64,000 bases of DNA, taken from NCBI GenBank assembly GCA_030041095.1, contig JASHON010000014.1, positions 17,719 to 81,718 on the forward strand, given 5' to 3'. Position 1 is the first letter of the stretch. Each line of letters begins with the position of its first letter. The notes under the pieces were generated by a model. The model was not told the DNA's origin. It did not search any database and worked only from the letters and a program-made list of their open reading frames with translations. The DNA is from Terriglobia bacterium. Its GTDB lineage: Bacteria > Acidobacteriota > Terriglobia > UBA7540. Positions 9,007 through 18,224 of the stretch are shown in pieces. The position numbers and the translations under genes were made by a program.

Positions 9007-10473
9007 TCAGTGACCGCGCGCGGCGGGAGTGCCGCGCGCGAGAGTTTCTGAAGTGAGGTCTACGTCCTCGACGGGGATGATGCGGCTGGGGCCAAATCGC
9101 TTCAAGCTATCCTCGAAGCTTTGGATGTTGCCTACGACGACAATCACGGTGTCCCGCGGGTTCAAGTACCGGCGAGCCGCGGCGCGCACCTGGCTCACGC
9201 GCAGGCTCCGCATTTTTTCCGGAAACTCGCTCCAGTAATCGAGCGGAAGGCTATAAACGAACAAATCCAACAGCCGGTTCGCAATTTGATCGTTGGTGAC
9301 GAAGCGCAACGGCATGTGGCCGCTCAGGTAATTTTCCGTCGTTTGCAGATCCCATCTCTTGACAGCGCGCCCGCGAAGTTGGCTCATTTGATCGAGCGTC
9401 AACTGGATAGCTTCAACGGTGTGATCAGGGCGAGTGGACGTTTTAGCTTCCCAAACGCCGGCTTCCTGGTGGCAATCGAGAACGCTGGACGCCCCGTAAG
9501 CAAGACCGCGCCGGCTTCGTAGAGCGCTGAAGAGCAGATTTTCTGCCGGTCCGCCCAGTATTTGATTGGCAACCGATAGCACAAGATAGTCCGGGTCCGA
9601 CCGTCCCACGACGCGATTGCCGATGCGGATGACGGATTGGGCCGCGTGCGGATCGTCCACCGCAACCACCTGGCGTTTGGGAAGCGATGGCGGCGCAGCC
9701 GCTGGCGATGGCGGAAGATGGTTCTTCTCCTTCCAGCTTCCGAAATTCCTCCGGGCCCAGGAGAAGACGCGCTCGGGCCGCATGTCTCCGACCACCAGTA
9801 ACACCGCATTGGAGGGGCGATAATAGCGGGCGTAGAATCGCTCAAGGTCGGAGCGTGAGATGCGCCGGATCGAATCCGCTACGCCGTCCGCCGGGTGGCC
9901 ATAAGGAGTTCCACCCAGGGTGGCTTCCTCAAACACCTCGTCGGCAAGATAATTTGGATCCTGACGAAGAACTTCGAGCGCCGAAAGCGTGTCACGTCGC
10001 ATGAGCTCAACTTGATCGGCCGGGAAGGTCGGATGCATGGTTATTCCGGCGAGGAGCCGGAGGGCCGTCTCGGTGGACGCGCTCGGAATCTCGATTTCGG
10101 CATACGAGTCATCCCAGTCTGCTTCGGTATCAAGCAATCCGCCTGCGTCGTCGATTGCAGAAGCAATTTGCATGGCACTCTGCTTTCGGGCGCCTTCCAC
10201 CAACATTGAAGCCACAAACTGCGCCAGTCCCGGCAGGCCGCGAGGATCGCCGCTCGAGCCCGTCATGATGGCGAGCTCAAGAGTTACCATGGGAAGTTGC
10301 GGCCGATCGAGGGTTACGACCTTCAAACCGTTGGCAAGCACCCGAAGTGAAGGCTGGGGAAGGGAGAATTTCAAGGGGGGCAGTGCGGTGGGTGGAAACT
10401 GGCGCGACCAGAGTTGGGCAGACCCAGCCACCGACGTGCAGGCAATGAGCAAGGCCACAATAGCTTTTCGCAT
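9007..10473 (-). CDS. M16 insulinase-family peptidase homologue without the zinc motif
   Basis: 488 residues after a signal peptide (MRKAIVALLIACTSVAGSAQ). The fold signature is clear (LRVLANGLKVVTLDRPQLPMVTLELAIMTGSSGDPRGLPGLAQFVASML). However, the HxxEH zinc motif of the active family reads QFVAS here, and the distal Glu region is also changed. The C-terminal half keeps the substrate-binding end (RRGLAYGASS...). This is the pattern of the non-catalytic subunit of two-chain M16 peptidases. The next gene upstream in the same operon, eight bases away, encodes the HxxEH-bearing partner, so the two probably form a periplasmic heterodimer. The first plausible start is the ATG at 10473; a TTG precedes it. 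Confidence 0.9.
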   Translation of the reverse strand: MRKAIVALLIACTSVAGSAQLWSRQFPPTALPPLKFSLPQPSLRVLANGLKVVTLDRPQLPMVTLELAIMTGSSGDPRGLPGLAQFVASMLVEGARKQSAMQIASAIDDAGGLLDTEADWDDSYAEIEIPSASTETALRLLAGITMHPTFPADQVELMRRDTLSALEVLRQDPNYLADEVFEEATLGGTPYGHPADGVADSIRRISRSDLERFYARYYRPSNAVLLVVGDMRPERVFSWARRNFGSWKEKNHLPPSPAAAPPSLPKRQVVAVDDPHAAQSVIRIGNRVVGRSDPDYLVLSVANQILGGPAENLLFSALRSRRGLAYGASSVLDCHQEAGVWEAKTSTRPDHTVEAIQLTLDQMSQLRGRAVKRWDLQTTENYLSGHMPLRFVTNDQIANRLLDLFVYSLPLDYWSEFPEKMRSLRVSQVRAAARRYLNPRDTVIVVVGNIQSFEDSLKRFGPSRIIPVEDVDLTSETLARGTPAARGH

Positions 10474-10484
10474 CAAGTTGGTCT

Positions 10485-11879
10485 TCAGTTGATACCCTTG
10501 CCGGGTCCTGGTTTCGTCCGCGTCTGCGTTAAAATGGTTTGCCCGCCTGGATAAACTTCCACCAGCGTCCGATTCGCGGCCGTCAGATATTTTCGCGCCA
10601 CGCCTGCGATTTCTGCCGGAGTCACTCGCAGCAGCCGGTCGGTCTCCGTATTGTATAGCGCCGGATCTTTCAGGATGACCGTATCGTAGCCGAGCGTTTC
10701 AGCCTCGCCGTGCGGGCTCTGGCGGCTCATGAGGTAATCCCGCAGGGCTTCGTTCTTCGCTCGTCCGAGCGCAACCGGGCCGAGGTTTCCCTCTTTTAAC
10801 CGAGCCAGTATTGCGTGTGTTTCTGCCTCCAGGTCCTCCAACGTATAGCCCGGGTTCGCAATCGCCGTAATCACGAAGAGGTTGGGAAGTTCCGACAAAT
10901 CAGCAGAACATTGCACGAGTAACGCCATCTGCTTCTGATAAACCAGATCGTGCTCGAGCCACGAGCTGTTGCCGTCGGATAGAATCTCTGCGGCCAGCTC
11001 CAACGGATAAGCATCAGGAGTGCCATCAGCAGGAATGTGGTAGCCTTCTACGAATGCGGGAAGCGCTACACTCTGCTTAAGCTTCACTCGCCGCTCCGCC
11101 GTTTGCTCCGGTTCTACGGGGTAATCGCGGGGAATAGGACTGGGCGAAGGCTCGAGCCCGCCGAAATCCTGCCTCACCCATGCGGCCGCCTGGCCTTCGT
11201 CAAAGTCTCCGGCGATCACCACGGTGGCGTTTGAGGGCGAGTAATATTCTGCATGAAAGCGGCGCACATCCTCCAGGGACGCTCGATCGAGGTCAGTTTC
11301 GCTTCCGATCGGCATGTGGCGATAAGGTGAAACGGTGAACGCATGGGCATAAAGCGGAGCGAGGATGTCGCCGTAAGGCTGGTTCTCGAAACGGCGCCGA
11401 CGTTCTTCCTCGACCACGTCTCTTTCTTTCTCAAAAGCGCCCGGCGTGATGCGGAGGTCACGCATGCGGTCTGCCTCCAGCCATAATGCCACTGGCAATT
11501 GATTGGCCGGAATGCTCTCCCAAAAGACCGTGGCGTCTGTGGTGGTATAGGCATTATCCTCGCCTCCAGAGCGAACAATGAAGTTGGAAAACTCGCCGCG
11601 CGCCAGATTCCTGGTCCCATCAAACATCAAGTGCTCGAACAGGTGGGCGAAGCCATACATTCCCGGCCGCTCATCCTTTGATCCGACGTGATACCACACC
11701 TGAACTTCCACAAGGGGAGCTGTCCGGTCCTGCACCATTTCCAAGTGCAATCCGTTTGCAAGGTGTAAAGAACGAATGGGAGTGAACGGTAGCTTGACGC
11801 GAGCGCTCGCGCCCGAGGCCAGGACGATTAAAGAGAGCAACCATAGGACGGCGCCGGAATGGCAGTTGCGGGCTCTCAC
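10485..11879 (-). CDS. M16 insulinase-family zinc peptidase, catalytic subunit
   Basis: About 464 residues. AHLFEHLMFDGT contains the inverted zinc motif HxxEH, and about 75 residues on ERDVVEEERRRR holds the third ligand Glu, so this chain should be active. The preferred start is a GTG at 11879 because GGAG precedes it and the product then begins with a clean signal peptide (RARNCHSGAVLWLLSLIVLASGASA); a TTG at 11918 would extend it. The second half has the M16 C-terminal domain. It is followed after eight bases by the zinc-motif-less homologue, forming a bicistronic pair as in many Gram-negative bacteria. Predicted to be a periplasmic processing or degradative peptidase. Confidence 0.92.
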   Translation of the reverse strand: MRARNCHSGAVLWLLSLIVLASGASARVKLPFTPIRSLHLANGLHLEMVQDRTAPLVEVQVWYHVGSKDERPGMYGFAHLFEHLMFDGTRNLARGEFSNFIVRSGGEDNAYTTTDATVFWESIPANQLPVALWLEADRMRDLRITPGAFEKERDVVEEERRRRFENQPYGDILAPLYAHAFTVSPYRHMPIGSETDLDRASLEDVRRFHAEYYSPSNATVVIAGDFDEGQAAAWVRQDFGGLEPSPSPIPRDYPVEPEQTAERRVKLKQSVALPAFVEGYHIPADGTPDAYPLELAAEILSDGNSSWLEHDLVYQKQMALLVQCSADLSELPNLFVITAIANPGYTLEDLEAETHAILARLKEGNLGPVALGRAKNEALRDYLMSRQSPHGEAETLGYDTVILKDPALYNTETDRLLRVTPAEIAGVARKYLTAANRTLVEVYPGGQTILTQTRTKPGPGKGIN

Positions 11880-12123
11880 CGTACTCCAGTTGTACACTCT
11901 GCCTGAATCTGCTGGCAAGTACCGGCGTAAATCACAGGAAGGATGGCGCTCATCGCCCTTCCGGATTATGGTTCATCGTCATCTTCGCAGTTTTTGCAGC
12001 TCTTCCGCAGTGTACCGGCAATCAGTACCGCATGGCGTAAGGATTCGGCCCACTCATCCCCATACATCCGGATTGACACACAACCCGCCGGGATTTAGCA
12101 TCGAAGCTGTCCGTTTCGCGCCT

Positions 12124-15100
12124 ATGAAAACAACGCGAATCCCGCTTTGCCTTTGCATTCTGGCCTCTTTGGCTTTGCCGGCGCTGGGTCAGCAATCTGC
12201 TGGTAGTTCCTCTTCCACACCTGCCAGGAACGTCGTTGTGGAGCAGTCTCGAGCCGTCTATCAGCTCAATAACGACGGCACGGGCGTGATCGTTCAGAGC
12301 GCCCGCCTTCGTGCCCTCACGAACATCGGCCTCAAGATGATTGGAGAAGTTTATTTTCCCTACTCCAGCCAGATGGAGGATCTGCGCATCGACTATTTGC
12401 GGACCGTCAAATCCGACGGCACTGTGATTGTGGCCGATCCCTCCAAAGCGTTCGATCTGACCCCGCCCGTCACACGCGAAGCGCCCACCTTCAGCGATGT
12501 CAAGGTGAAAGCGCTCGTTGCCCCGCAATTGCAGGTGGGTGACGCCGTCGAATACCAATACACCACCACGATGAGCACGCCTTATATGCCGGGCCAGTTC
12601 TGGGCCTCACAGTCCCTCGATCGAACCTATCCCGTGAAGTCGGAGACAGTTGTTCTGAGCGTTCCCGAAGGCCGGAAGCTCTCGTTTGAAGCGGACCCAT
12701 GCTATCCGTACACAATGAAAAAGGAGAATGGACGGCGCGTTTACACTTGGACGCTCCACGACCTGCAGCCGCCAAAATATCATTTTTCTCCCGAAGCGCC
12801 TCTCTTTTCCGTCAGCACACTGAGTGACTGGAAACAGGTTGGAGACTGGTATCTGAAGCTTCAATCCGACCGCACGGAGATTACTCCGCAAATCACCGCG
12901 CTCGCTCAGAAGCTCACGGCGGGAATGAAGACGCCGGAAGAAAAAGTGGATGCGATCTACGCTTATGTAGCCGAGAAAGTGCGTTATGTGGCCATCGAAT
13001 TCGGCATCGGTGGTTACCAGGCGCACGCTGCCCAAAGCGTTCTGACCAGCGGTTACGGAGATTGCAAGGACAAATCGGGTTTGCTGCAAACGCTGCTGGC
13101 CGCCGTGGGCATTGCATCGCATCCCGCGCTGGTGAATGCCGTCGGAGGCCGGTTGCAACCAACTGTGCCGATGCCGGGGCAGTTTGACCATGTTATGACC
13201 GTTGTTCCACTTGCAGGAAAAACGCTGTGGCTTGATGCCACGCTGGAAACGGCAGACCCGGGCGTGCTCGCGCCGCCGGTGCTAGGAAAACACGCGCTGC
13301 TGGTGGAAGCAAACACCAGCCGGCTGGTTCAGGTCCCGGATGAAGAGCCCTTTCCGCAACAGTTCATCGCAACGGCCACCGGCAGCGTTGACCCTAACGG
13401 CAAGCTATCGTTGAGCACGCAGCTTCAGCTTCACGGGATAACCGAAGCTTTTATGCGCCAGATTTTCCTGCAAAAGGGCGGAGACCTCGCATCCAAAATC
13501 CTGAAATCCATGGCACAGGCGCAAGTGCCGGGCGCGGCTGTTACCGGCTCAGGCAATTCCGATCCCGACGACCTCTCGGAGCCTTTCAGCGTTCATTACG
13601 AACTGACCAAGGACGCTTTCTTCGACCTCCTTCAAAAAAATCAGGAGATGATTCTGCCCCATTATTTCATCGCGCCAAATCAGTGGGGCCGGCCGTTGCA
13701 GACCGCGCGCCTCGAGGAGGAACAACAGAACAAGTCGACCAGCCCCGGAAGCTGCGCGCCTTCCTTTCCTAACGACATCAAGCTTGGCGGGCCTGCGGAA
13801 TACGAGGAAAAGTTCGATCTGGCTGTTCCTGCGGGATACCGGGTGGACCTTCCCGAGCCCATCCAGGTAAATCGGCCATTTGCAGCCTACTCGTCGACTT
13901 ACACCTACAAAGACTCACGGCTTGAAGTCCAGCGCGACCTGACAATCAAGGCGTTCAAGATCCCGATGGATGCCCGCCTCAGCCTCGCTAATTTCCAGTC
14001 GCTCATCGACGCTGATTTAAGCCAGAAGCTCACTCTTCGGCGTCCGGCGAGCGCCAATATCCTTTCGAGCAGCGCTTCAATGAGCGCCAAGGAACTGGTC
14101 GCGGCGGCAGATGAGGCGCTCATTAAACACGGCAATCCGCTTTTATCGCGGGATCTGCTGCTGAAGGCGGTAGCCAAGAAGCCAAAAAGCCACGTGGCAT
14201 GGAACGATCTTGGCCGGGCCTATGCCACGATGGGAAATTTCTACGATGCGAGGAATGCTTACCAAAAACAACTCGAGATCAACCCCTATGATGACTACGC
14301 GCACACGAATCTCGGCCTGGTCGATATGGCAGGATACGGCTGGAACGGCGCCATCGGGGAGTTCAATCAGCAACTCGAGGTGAACCCGCTTGACGGCAAT
14401 GCCGAATCGCTCCTAGCCTCGGTCTACGATGATGCGCGCGACTGGGCGAGCGCGGCTGCGGCTTACGAGAAGGCCGTCCGCATCCGTCCCGGCAACGCCC
14501 TCCTCTACGCAGCTTGGGGAACTGATCTCCTGAAGCTTGGAAAGACCGCCGACGGCCGCGCCGAGATGAAACAGGCGATCCAGTTGAGCAAACTGCCCGT
14601 CGCTCTCAACAATGTTGCTTACGGTTTTGCGCAAGCCGGCGTTGATTTGAGCGAGGCGGAACCGGACGCCCGCTCGGCGGTGGATCAAACCACCCCGGAA
14701 AATGCCGATTCCCTGAACGTTCCAAAAACGTATTCTGCTCAATTCCCGCCATTTGCCGCTTATCTCGATACGCTGGGATGGGTGCTTTACAAAGAAGGCA
14801 AAACTGCGGAAGCGGAGGGCGATTTTAAGGCCGCGCTGGAAATCAGCCATGACCCATCAATGGCGAAGCATTACGCCGTCGTGGCCATGAAGCTTCATCA
14901 GCCCGGGCTGGCAAGGCGCTTTTACCGGTTCTCCCAGTTGAAGGCTTACGGGCCACCGGCTTACATCTCCAATGACCTCCTCCTGTATTTGAAGGCTCAT
15001 GGCGGCGTGCCCTCCCTCACGCCCGCGCTTACGGCAGAGGCCGTCAAGGAATTGACGGAGCAGCGCAGAGTCTATCCTCCGGCAGGCTCATCCTTCACCG

Positions 15101-16023
15101 CGCCGCCGGCAACGCTGGCGGCGCCGGCTTTTGTGGCGATGAACGTCTTTGTGGATGAAGCTGGAAACGTTGAGGATGCCGCTGCTAAAGCGGCCTCATC
15201 GGCGGGCAAGGTCTCGGAGACGGAAATCGCGGCCCTGCGCTCCGCGGCTCTTAAAGACGTACGCAGGCTTCATTTCCCGCCTCTCGCATGGCCCGGTCAC
15301 TCACTGAATACGGTGCGCGTGGTTCTCTTCCTCTACAATCCAAATTCGCCGGCGGCGGCTGACCGGGAGATGGTTTTCTGGCGTTACGGATTGATTCCCG
15401 AGCCTCCGGAAGCGTCGCTTGGACCCGAGTTGCCTGTGATTCTAGCTGTTGCGGCAGCCCGCTATTTCTGCGCCGAAGGGCAAGCTGGAGCAGGAATTCA
15501 GTTGATTCACCAGGAGCTTGCCACGAGCAAGAATCCTTCACGCGATTACAGCATGCTGATGCTTGCCGGCATCACGTTGAGGAGGGAAGATGATTTCGAC
15601 GGAGCGAAGGCGGTCTTTCAACTTGCCCAGTCGATTCAGCCGAAGGATGATTTCCCCGACCGCGAACTTGCCGAGACGCTGACTGAGGCGGGCGAGCGCC
15701 CGGAGGCCATTCAAGCCTACCAAGGCCTGCTTCAAATCGCGCCTGACGATGCGGCGGCGCATTTTGCGCTGGGCTCAGATTATGAGGCGCAAGCCGCGGC
15801 CGGCTTGGCTCCGCCCATTGCGGCCGGATCCAGCCCAGCCAAGCGCGGCCGGCGCCGGCGGGCCAGCAAAAAAGAGTTGCGCGCAGAATACGAATCCGCG
15901 CTCAGCCAATACTCTTTGGCCAGAAACCTGGAACCCCAAAATGCTGCTTACAATACAGCCTACGCCAAACTGTACGAAAGGGTTTACCACCACCCGGCTC
16001 CTACCGCAACCAAGCGCTTGTGA
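12124..16023 (+). CDS. DUF3857 / transglutaminase-like / TPR protein, secreted
   Basis: 1299 residues from the ATG at 12124, where the signal peptide MKTTRIPLCLCILASLALPALG begins; the open frame extends further upstream but that part has no family character. Domains in order: DUF3857 (about 30-230), a transglutaminase-like core with GYGDCKDKSGLL (Cys), FDHVMTVVP (His) and WLDAT (Asp) at roughly 310-385, then a beta-rich part. TPR repeats follow from about 660 (WNDLGRAYATMGNFYDARNAY and repeats). Near 1000-1070 is a stretch resembling a TonB C-terminal fold (FVAMNVFVDEAGNV... LHFPPL), followed by a second TPR set. Such proteins are frequent in Bacteroidota and Acidobacteriota; whether the triad acts as protease or transglutaminase is unknown. 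Confidence 0.88.
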   Translation: MKTTRIPLCLCILASLALPALGQQSAGSSSSTPARNVVVEQSRAVYQLNNDGTGVIVQSARLRALTNIGLKMIGEVYFPYSSQMEDLRIDYLRTVKSDGTVIVADPSKAFDLTPPVTREAPTFSDVKVKALVAPQLQVGDAVEYQYTTTMSTPYMPGQFWASQSLDRTYPVKSETVVLSVPEGRKLSFEADPCYPYTMKKENGRRVYTWTLHDLQPPKYHFSPEAPLFSVSTLSDWKQVGDWYLKLQSDRTEITPQITALAQKLTAGMKTPEEKVDAIYAYVAEKVRYVAIEFGIGGYQAHAAQSVLTSGYGDCKDKSGLLQTLLAAVGIASHPALVNAVGGRLQPTVPMPGQFDHVMTVVPLAGKTLWLDATLETADPGVLAPPVLGKHALLVEANTSRLVQVPDEEPFPQQFIATATGSVDPNGKLSLSTQLQLHGITEAFMRQIFLQKGGDLASKILKSMAQAQVPGAAVTGSGNSDPDDLSEPFSVHYELTKDAFFDLLQKNQEMILPHYFIAPNQWGRPLQTARLEEEQQNKSTSPGSCAPSFPNDIKLGGPAEYEEKFDLAVPAGYRVDLPEPIQVNRPFAAYSSTYTYKDSRLEVQRDLTIKAFKIPMDARLSLANFQSLIDADLSQKLTLRRPASANILSSSASMSAKELVAAADEALIKHGNPLLSRDLLLKAVAKKPKSHVAWNDLGRAYATMGNFYDARNAYQKQLEINPYDDYAHTNLGLVDMAGYGWNGAIGEFNQQLEVNPLDGNAESLLASVYDDARDWASAAAAYEKAVRIRPGNALLYAAWGTDLLKLGKTADGRAEMKQAIQLSKLPVALNNVAYGFAQAGVDLSEAEPDARSAVDQTTPENADSLNVPKTYSAQFPPFAAYLDTLGWVLYKEGKTAEAEGDFKAALEISHDPSMAKHYAVVAMKLHQPGLARRFYRFSQLKAYGPPAYISNDLLLYLKAHGGVPSLTPALTAEAVKELTEQRRVYPPAGSSFTAPPATLAAPAFVAMNVFVDEAGNVEDAAAKAASSAGKVSETEIAALRSAALKDVRRLHFPPLAWPGHSLNTVRVVLFLYNPNSPAAADREMVFWRYGLIPEPPEASLGPELPVILAVAAARYFCAEGQAGAGIQLIHQELATSKNPSRDYSMLMLAGITLRREDDFDGAKAVFQLAQSIQPKDDFPDRELAETLTEAGERPEAIQAYQGLLQIAPDDAAAHFALGSDYEAQAAAGLAPPIAAGSSPAKRGRRRRASKKELRAEYESALSQYSLARNLEPQNAAYNTAYAKLYERVYHHPAPTATKRL

Positions 16024-16176
16024 TTTTGCCGGTTCGGAAACTGTGAGAGAGCCGGCTGAGACGCGAAACGCCTCTCGCAGAGTCGCAAAGGTCCGCAAAG
16101 AAGCGAGCGCAGTCTTTGCGAGGAGGCCGTTGGTTGGTTCACGGCCGTTCCGTGAGGGATCCTCTTAGCGGGGCGC

Positions 16177-17328
16177 TCATTGGTACAGGATAAAACTGGG
16201 CTGCGGAGAGAGCAGTAACACTTGCTCCGGGGTCATGAGACGGCCACCCCATTTCACGTCGTTCTTATAGAACAGCTTGAATCCGGTGAACTGCACTGGC
16301 TGCCGCCCGATATAATCCTTGTAAACTGCAACCTTCAGGCCGGGCGATCCGAACCCGTCCATATCCATTACAATTTCCACTTGGGGCAGCGGTTTGATGG
16401 CGCGATAGTCTGTGACCATTCGCTCGGTGAAACGGTGAACGACCAGAATCTTCGGAGGCAGATTGTTTTCTTGCACCATTTTTGCCAGGAATCGCGCGGC
16501 AAAGTTGATGTCTCCCGCGCTCAGTGTGCCTCTCCACGCGCCGGGCCGCTTGCCTGCGACCAAGGCGAACTCCGGATCGAGGGCAAGCTCCACGTTGGGC
16601 AGCTTGAGGTAAGGCTCGAGACGCGGCACTTCCACCTGCACGGTGCTCCATCCCGGCTGGACATCCAAAAACAGTAAACCCTGAATCTCACTCGCCATGC
16701 TGACGGCCTTTTCGATTTGAGCCTGAGGCATGCGCATCCGGTATTCACCGTCCCGCCCTGGAAGGCCCTGTGCGGCGACCACGATGTAATCCACGGCGGG
16801 CACCACAGGCGTGGACGGGTCAGCTTTTGCCCATGCGGCCGCAACCGCTTTGAGCCTGGCGATCACCTCGTCCGGAGGATACTGGCCAAGAATCCCCATG
16901 CGTGGCGAATAGAAATTGCCGTAGTATGCGACGATCCGCTTGAAAGGAAGCAGAGCGCCTGCATCGGGATAGGCGGCGTGGACTGGCCAGACCGGCGCCC
17001 GGCATGGCCGCAGTGCGACGTTCTTCTGGCTAAGCGCCGCCGGCTTCAGCGCCGTCTCAGCACGCGAATTCTGTGCCGGTTCTGTCTTGGTAGGCGCAAC
17101 AGAGTGGGGCTGGCCACAGCGGGTTTGTGGCTTAAGATTGGCAATGGCAAGCATCTTCGCGTTATACACAGCTTCATTCACAGTGACAGGCGCAGCCGTA
17201 GCGAGAGTTGCGGACGCGCCACTCGTCGCCGCCGTTTTGGCCGGCTGGCTGCCACCAGCGGGCAACGAAGCGCTCACGGCAACGATTCCAACGAATAGCA
17301 AAAGTAAAATTGGTTCCCTCCGGTTCAT
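16177..17328 (-). CDS. secreted protein of unknown function, TIM-barrel-like
   Basis: 383 residues beginning with a signal peptide (MNRREPILLLLFVGIVAVSASLPAG) at the ATG at 17328. A low-complexity Ala/Thr/Pro linker follows to about residue 115. The conserved-looking part starts FKRIVAYYGNFYSPRMGILG and continues with alternating strands and helices (YIVVAAQGLPG, LLFLDVQPGWS, VELALDPEFAL, ILVVHRFTERMV, VEIVMDMDGFG), which suggests a beta/alpha barrel. Asp/Glu residues sit at strand ends as in glycosidase-like folds, but I cannot name a family with certainty. Transcribed convergently with the DUF3857 gene and alone. Confidence 0.7.
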   Translation of the reverse strand: MNRREPILLLLFVGIVAVSASLPAGGSQPAKTAATSGASATLATAAPVTVNEAVYNAKMLAIANLKPQTRCGQPHSVAPTKTEPAQNSRAETALKPAALSQKNVALRPCRAPVWPVHAAYPDAGALLPFKRIVAYYGNFYSPRMGILGQYPPDEVIARLKAVAAAWAKADPSTPVVPAVDYIVVAAQGLPGRDGEYRMRMPQAQIEKAVSMASEIQGLLFLDVQPGWSTVQVEVPRLEPYLKLPNVELALDPEFALVAGKRPGAWRGTLSAGDINFAARFLAKMVQENNLPPKILVVHRFTERMVTDYRAIKPLPQVEIVMDMDGFGSPGLKVAVYKDYIGRQPVQFTGFKLFYKNDVKWGGRLMTPEQVLLLSPQPSFILYQ

Positions 17329-17529
17329 CCTTTTATTGTACACAGGTTTCAGCAAAACACGATCATTGCCACCGGAGCAGGCATGTTAAGAATACCGGGA
17401 GCCGGGAGGTATGGTACGAATCAGAGAATTGAGTGCGGAGCGGGGATGCGAGTTGATACACTGGGTTCGTAACCAGATGACCGCGAGCCGGACGGACACC
17501 ATCATGGATGGAGAAGCGGAGATAACCTG

Positions 17530-18036
17530 TTGCTGAAATCACTTTTTGATTACGACTATTGGGCAAATCGCGCGGCTTTGGAAAGCCTGAACACGGTGCC
17601 GGGTGGGTGCCGTCCGGGCGAGGGAGCACTTAGGATCTTTGGACACATTGTCGGTGCACAGCAGCTTTGGCTGGCGCGCTTCAATAATCCCAATCCACCC
17701 AACGCGCAGCCTTGGCCGGCAGCGACCATCGATGACTGCCGCTCGGCGGTGGATGCCTTGCACGAACGCTGGACTGTTTTGCTCGATTCGCTGATGCCTG
17801 AAAAGCTGGCGGACGACCTTACCTATCGGAATACCAAGGGAGTGGAGTTCAAAACCTGGATTGAAGGCATCCTGATGCACCTGATCGTCCACTCCGCGTA
17901 TCATCGCGGCCAGGTTGCAGCCTCAGTGCGCGCAGCAGGCGGCCAGCCTGCAGCCACGGACTATGTGGTCTATCTTCGAACCGCTGATTCCACCGCCTTG
18001 GCCAAATCCCGCGGGCTGACTGGCTCTGCCACATAG
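17530..18036 (+). CDS. DinB family protein
   Basis: 168 residues. LLKSLFDYDYWANRAALESL at the N-terminus, FGHIVGAQQLWLARF near residue 40 and HLIVHSAYHRGQV near 120-130 give the three His metal ligands and four-helix pattern of the DinB/YfiT-like superfamily. These are metal-dependent enzymes often acting with bacillithiol or mycothiol, or in detoxification; the substrate here is unknown. The start is a TTG preceded by GCGGAG; no ATG or GTG is in frame before an upstream stop at 17470, so the non-canonical start looks real. Single gene, with its own strand orientation. Confidence 0.87.
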   Translation: MLKSLFDYDYWANRAALESLNTVPGGCRPGEGALRIFGHIVGAQQLWLARFNNPNPPNAQPWPAATIDDCRSAVDALHERWTVLLDSLMPEKLADDLTYRNTKGVEFKTWIEGILMHLIVHSAYHRGQVAASVRAAGGQPAATDYVVYLRTADSTALAKSRGLTGSAT

Positions 18037-18170
18037 TCCCAGTCGCCGCGATGCATGGTTTCAACGTAGCAATTCATATCCAGCACGCGCGCCGCACGCC
18101 CTGGGACGGGAACGGGCCGCTGTTCCAAGCGCCTACTGCGGCCGGAGGCTGTCCGGCACGCTCTTCTTGG

Positions 18171-18197
18171 TTGACCCTCAAATCCCTCTGATATAAT
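18171..18197 (+). promoter_or_regulatory. sigma-70-type promoter of the CocE-like gene
   Basis: TTGACC at 18171-18176 and a perfect TATAAT at 18192-18197, spaced by 15 bases, lie 27 bases ahead of the GTG start at 18225. The short spacer is a little below the 17-base optimum. A GGAG ribosome site follows at about 18214, so the leader would be only about 20 nt. Confidence 0.6.
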
Positions 18198-18224
18198 CGT
18201 GGGCTTACTCTTCCCGGAGATGCG

